This document shows, in pieces, positions 33,201-34,854 of a stretch of DNA of 34,854 bases; the first letter of the stretch is position 1; each line of letters starts with the position of its first letter. Source of the stretch: a virus; the IMG/VR virus record IMGVR_UViG_3300034093_003673, positions 1-34,854 of that record; one strand, given 5' to 3'. The position numbers were made by a program, and so were the translations under genes. The notes under the pieces were generated by a model, which saw only the letters and a list, made by a program, of their open reading frames with translations, was not told the origin of the DNA and did not search any database.

Positions 33201-33899
33201 CTAGTTAACGCTGCCGAAGTTGGAGTAAACGAAGCATTTGTGCCACTACCAAAAGGCAAGAAGATTCCTGTAGATTTTGGTAGAAATACTGAAAAGATAT
33301 TCAGAGACATCTCAGATATCTTACGTGGAACATCCAATTCAACAATTCCTCAACAGCAAGCATATTCTAATATTACACCGCTAATTAGCAGTATTGGCGA
33401 TGCCAACAAAGCAACAATTTCTCAGTTGTATTCAGATATTGCTTCTTTGATCAGTGGTATCAGTGACACTAACAAAGCAACAACTACTCAAGCATATTCA
33501 GACATTACATCAATGATTGGTGGAATTGGTGATGCAAACAAAACATCTACCACTCAGGCATATTCAGATATCACATCTTTGATCAATGGCATCAGTGATA
33601 ATTTGGTTGTGGCCGGACCAACAACTACATCAACTACTTCATTGGGTAACGGTAAAGATAATATCAAAAATCTTAAAGACATGTCTCCGGAATCTCTGTT
33701 GTCGCCAAATTTTGATGTTAAAATTCTGGCCACAGCAATCGCTAGCGAAATAAAATCTGCACTACGAGAAACAGCTACCAACAATCAGCCACAGGATATT
33801 AATTCTGGTGTAATAGTTGATGCTATCAATGAAATGGTCAGGGAACAACGTACCACCAACACCATCAGTCAGCGAATACTACAGGTATCGCAAGCCTAA
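30240..33899 (+). CDS. Tail tape-measure protein with an embedded lytic-type domain
   Basis: This 1219-aa protein has the make-up of a tape measure: long Ala/Gln/Lys/Glu helices (1-150 and about 680-790), a hydrophobic segment IISIGSFFLPGGTFVKVFMK with GLAVAGGGLLSLGA near 240-275, and a second helical region around 400-500. Residues 853-945 form a separate domain opening with RNNNPGN (857-863), then GRFAVFPDMQAGMRAKEELL and RYAPPIENNTDAYI, a pattern of phage muralytic or peptidoglycan-binding domains. It is followed by AEGGILKSQPGGTLVNAAEV and FVPLPKGKKIPVDF, which is typical of phage tail length proteins. Four 22-residue repeats lie near the C-terminus. It corresponds functionally to T4 gp29 (590 aa), although direct homology is not proven. 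Confidence 0.85.
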   Translation: MDQQLQDLIDQMRDLVKVLKVTSGTPTTSQGKTGADSSGQNVTKLINALGQLAVKLDGTRRTRAEEMQAMKRFAANVNRATTAQDAQADAIAKNIQKTKDEAAARAEASRIAMLSAKDLAAEQLAAQQRAEQDQKKARNNSLSDAINAQRRSTSTSRQVFDEMSMAGSSADLLKNKFLDLGGDSLKAQAGLQLFVAGIEGVTKSLTTYSTALYKGERGAAVSAKALNDLATPILGVIDTLGTIISIGSFFLPGGTFVKVFMKGLAVAGGGLLSLGANAAKLALKFNTIAAEQADKLFKSFNELSTVGAAGAEGMDGVFTMLQTMGMSAAEIEEFNKLIVSSGGKLALMGTTAAEGAKEFSAVAGGLYKSDLGRQLEMLGINAGEQREAALAYMNIQARTGQMQLKSTRQLIEESAKFAKELDLSAQLTGQTRKEQQAAREAAMAETRFRAALIDAEQRGDQDEMARLQQAQRMAAIAKGMGDERGFTGILQAAAGGGALATPEAVAAEMTYGVNQILSQPNLTDAQMLQQMGASVKLQEGQLAGINKFIGGIDVLQTNLVAGNDLQRRAVLLSEGAAKAGFTGPDAITKFLETEQGKRIAAGGDTKLMVEAGRAQQGAAMTMDSVVKTFNGAANIHETAAKSFNDAVNLFAKTVGAQPVAGGIPTTNAPLLPPEAPAIQQATVVAKETRELANTVAEQAAAAGDAVKEAEKALETAKKSNATKEEQAKVEQRILDAKKEQERLEQEEIRAAREARQRELEAKNARREQRRTENAAKATGQAAPAGSPNAGMPPAPGATGQTAPSRSGAGAQGAATAPVGAKVQEKPIATVLAAGPGFTTVATTDNDKQQRKGARNWRNNNPGNLEFGDFAKSMGAVGTDGRFAVFPDMQAGMRAKEELLFGARSKYVNLSIADAISRYAPPIENNTDAYIKAVTAATTATRDTTLNSLNATQRSAFLEAINRQEGFRPGDVLQAAEGGILKSQPGGTLVNAAEVGVNEAFVPLPKGKKIPVDFGRNTEKIFRDISDILRGTSNSTIPQQQAYSNITPLISSIGDANKATISQLYSDIASLISGISDTNKATTTQAYSDITSMIGGIGDANKTSTTQAYSDITSLINGISDNLVVAGPTTTSTTSLGNGKDNIKNLKDMSPESLLSPNFDVKILATAIASEIKSALRETATNNQPQDINSGVIVDAINEMVREQRTTNTISQRILQVSQA
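33363..33602 (+). repeat. 66-bp tandem repeats in the tape-measure gene
   Basis: Copies start at 33363, 33429, 33495 and 33561, exactly 66 bp apart and in frame; the fourth is partial. Each encodes a 22-residue unit of the form YSDITSLIxGIxDANKATTTQA. The copies differ at many codon positions, so the repeat is old or under protein-level selection. A helical repeat at the end of the tape measure is likely. Confidence 0.88.
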
Positions 33900-33902
33900 C
33901 GG

Positions 33903-33908
33903 TAAATA
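33903..33908 (+). promoter_or_regulatory. Putative late promoter of the portal gene
   Basis: The intergenic sequence ACGGTAAATATATC places a TAAATA core 22 bp before the portal start codon. An AGGA ribosome binding site (33920-33923) follows at proper spacing. It shares a 12-base CGGTAAATATAT with the motif before the tape-measure gene. Confidence 0.6.
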
Positions 33909-33929
33909 TATCATCGTATAGGAATCTCA

Positions 33930-34854
33930 ATGTCTTGGAAGAAGTATTTCAAAGTAGCAAATGTTGGTGGAGAACTCAGCCCATTATCGGGCAAAGGTTC
34001 TGACGGATTACCCGGCTATGGCCGCAATGATGGCCGACCGCCAGTTGCCAACCATGCTGATATTGCTTACCGCAACTATGCTAGTAGACTCCCAGAAGTC
34101 TACACTGGTCACCCAAATCGCATTGCACGTTACAATCAGTACGAGCAAATGGACATGGACAGCGAAATTAACGCATGTCTAGATATTCTAGCTGAGTTCT
34201 CCACTCAGACGATTAAGGAAGAGCAAACACCATTCCAGATCAACTACAACGAAAAACCCACTGACAACGAAGTAAAAATTATAAAACAGCAGTTGTTGCA
34301 GTGGACAAAACTGAACAAGCTAGATCAACGAATTTTTCGTATTTTTCGTAACACATTGAAATACGGGGATCAGGTATTTGTTAGAGATCCAGAAACGTTT
34401 GAACTCTACTGGGTAGACATGACCAAAGTTGCCAGGGTCATTGTCAACGAAAGTGAAGGTAAAAAACCTGAACAGTATGTTATTAGAGACATCAATCCCA
34501 ACTTTCAAAACTTGACAGTGGCAGCCAAAACCACAACTGATTATCAAAGTAACCCGGCTAGTTCAGGTTATGTTGCACCCATGAATTACGCAGTTCCTAA
34601 TTCAGGTGGTGGCGGCGGTGCCGGGGTTGGGCAGTCAAGGTTTGCGGCTGCCATGAATGAAACAGTGCTGGATTCAAAACATGTGGTGCATTTGAGCTTG
34701 ACCGAAGGCTTGGACTTTTATTGGCCGTTTGGACAAAGTATATTGGAAACAATTTTTCGAGTATTCAAACAAAAAGAACTGTTAGAAGACAGTGTTTTAA
34801 TATATCGTGTTGCCCGTGCTCCAGAACGTAGAGTGTTTAAGATTGACGTGGGAA
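33930..34854 (+). CDS. 20: Portal protein, gp20-like, partial
   Basis: The frame starts at ATG 33930 (MSWKKYFKVANVGGELSPL) and runs off the right edge after about 308 codons. The near-terminal segment LEDSVLIYRVARAPERRVFK followed by IDVG closely matches the most conserved stretch of T4 gp20 portal proteins. Other supporting parts are YNQYEQMDMDSEINACLDIL and FRIFRNTLKYGDQVFVRD. The portal dodecamer forms the DNA entry vertex and nucleates head assembly. The C-terminal crown is outside the window. A Gly-rich loop (NSGGGGGAGVGQ) is an insertion relative to what I expect in T4. A TAAATA motif and AGGA site precede the gene. Confidence 0.95.
   Translation, partial: MSWKKYFKVANVGGELSPLSGKGSDGLPGYGRNDGRPPVANHADIAYRNYASRLPEVYTGHPNRIARYNQYEQMDMDSEINACLDILAEFSTQTIKEEQTPFQINYNEKPTDNEVKIIKQQLLQWTKLNKLDQRIFRIFRNTLKYGDQVFVRDPETFELYWVDMTKVARVIVNESEGKKPEQYVIRDINPNFQNLTVAAKTTTDYQSNPASSGYVAPMNYAVPNSGGGGGAGVGQSRFAAAMNETVLDSKHVVHLSLTEGLDFYWPFGQSILETIFRVFKQKELLEDSVLIYRVARAPERRVFKIDVG

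Noticed and set aside
32273-33337. Minus-strand open frames inside the tape-measure gene
   Set aside because: They are complements of the Ala/Glu/Lys-rich coiled-coil and lytic regions, with odd Ser/Cys/Phe-rich composition and no conserved motif.

Overview
The window is part of the genome of a contractile-tailed bacteriophage of the broad T4-like group. Hallmarks readable from the sequence are a gp20-type portal, gp6, gp25, gp53 and gp5-type baseplate proteins, a gp26-type baseplate protein, a tape-measure protein, a gp55-type late sigma factor and the gp46/gp47 recombination nuclease pair. The accessory genes (two radical-SAM proteins, a split GT-like gene, DUF6165 and DUF6614-type proteins) resemble those of aquatic T4-like phages, so an uncultured aquatic myovirus is the best guess. 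The host cannot be read from the sequence.

Layout. (1) 1-17795, minus strand: a tightly packed baseplate operon, in transcription order gp48/54-like, gp53-like, a 1008-aa structural protein, gp5-like spike, gp25, gp6 and a giant structural protein cut by the left edge. (2) 17796-17912: a divergent control region, with a TAAATA-type late promoter facing left and a sigma70-type promoter facing right. (3) 17913-27008, plus strand: a near-gapless operon with late sigma factor, SGNH-like protein, gp47, a two-piece glycosyltransferase-like gene, a radical-SAM protein, gp46, a second radical-SAM protein, an SDR and a GIY-YIG protein. The 55-47-46 grouping of T4 survives but is interspersed with modification-type enzymes. 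(4) 27009-27480: a 472-bp non-coding convergent region rich in hairpins, a structured-RNA candidate. (5) 27481-30183, minus strand: gp26-type baseplate gene, a short gene that appears to be reached by a -1 frameshift, then four small accessory genes. (6) 30240-33899, plus strand: tape-measure protein with an embedded lytic-type domain. (7) 33930 to the right edge: portal protein.

How it fits together. TAAATA-core motifs resembling the T4 late promoter TATAAATA lie just upstream of five structural transcription starts, while the operon that starts with the late sigma gene has a host-type promoter. This suggests host RNA polymerase first makes gp55 and the recombination/modification genes, and gp55 then turns on the virion operons. 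The strongest unusual signals are an in-frame T TTT TTC slippery heptamer at the end of the gp26-type gene leading into a downstream frame with no start codon for its first part, the enzyme set inserted in the replication/recombination operon, and the hairpin-rich non-coding region with mutually exclusive pairings. All functional calls come from reading motifs by eye; no database search was run.
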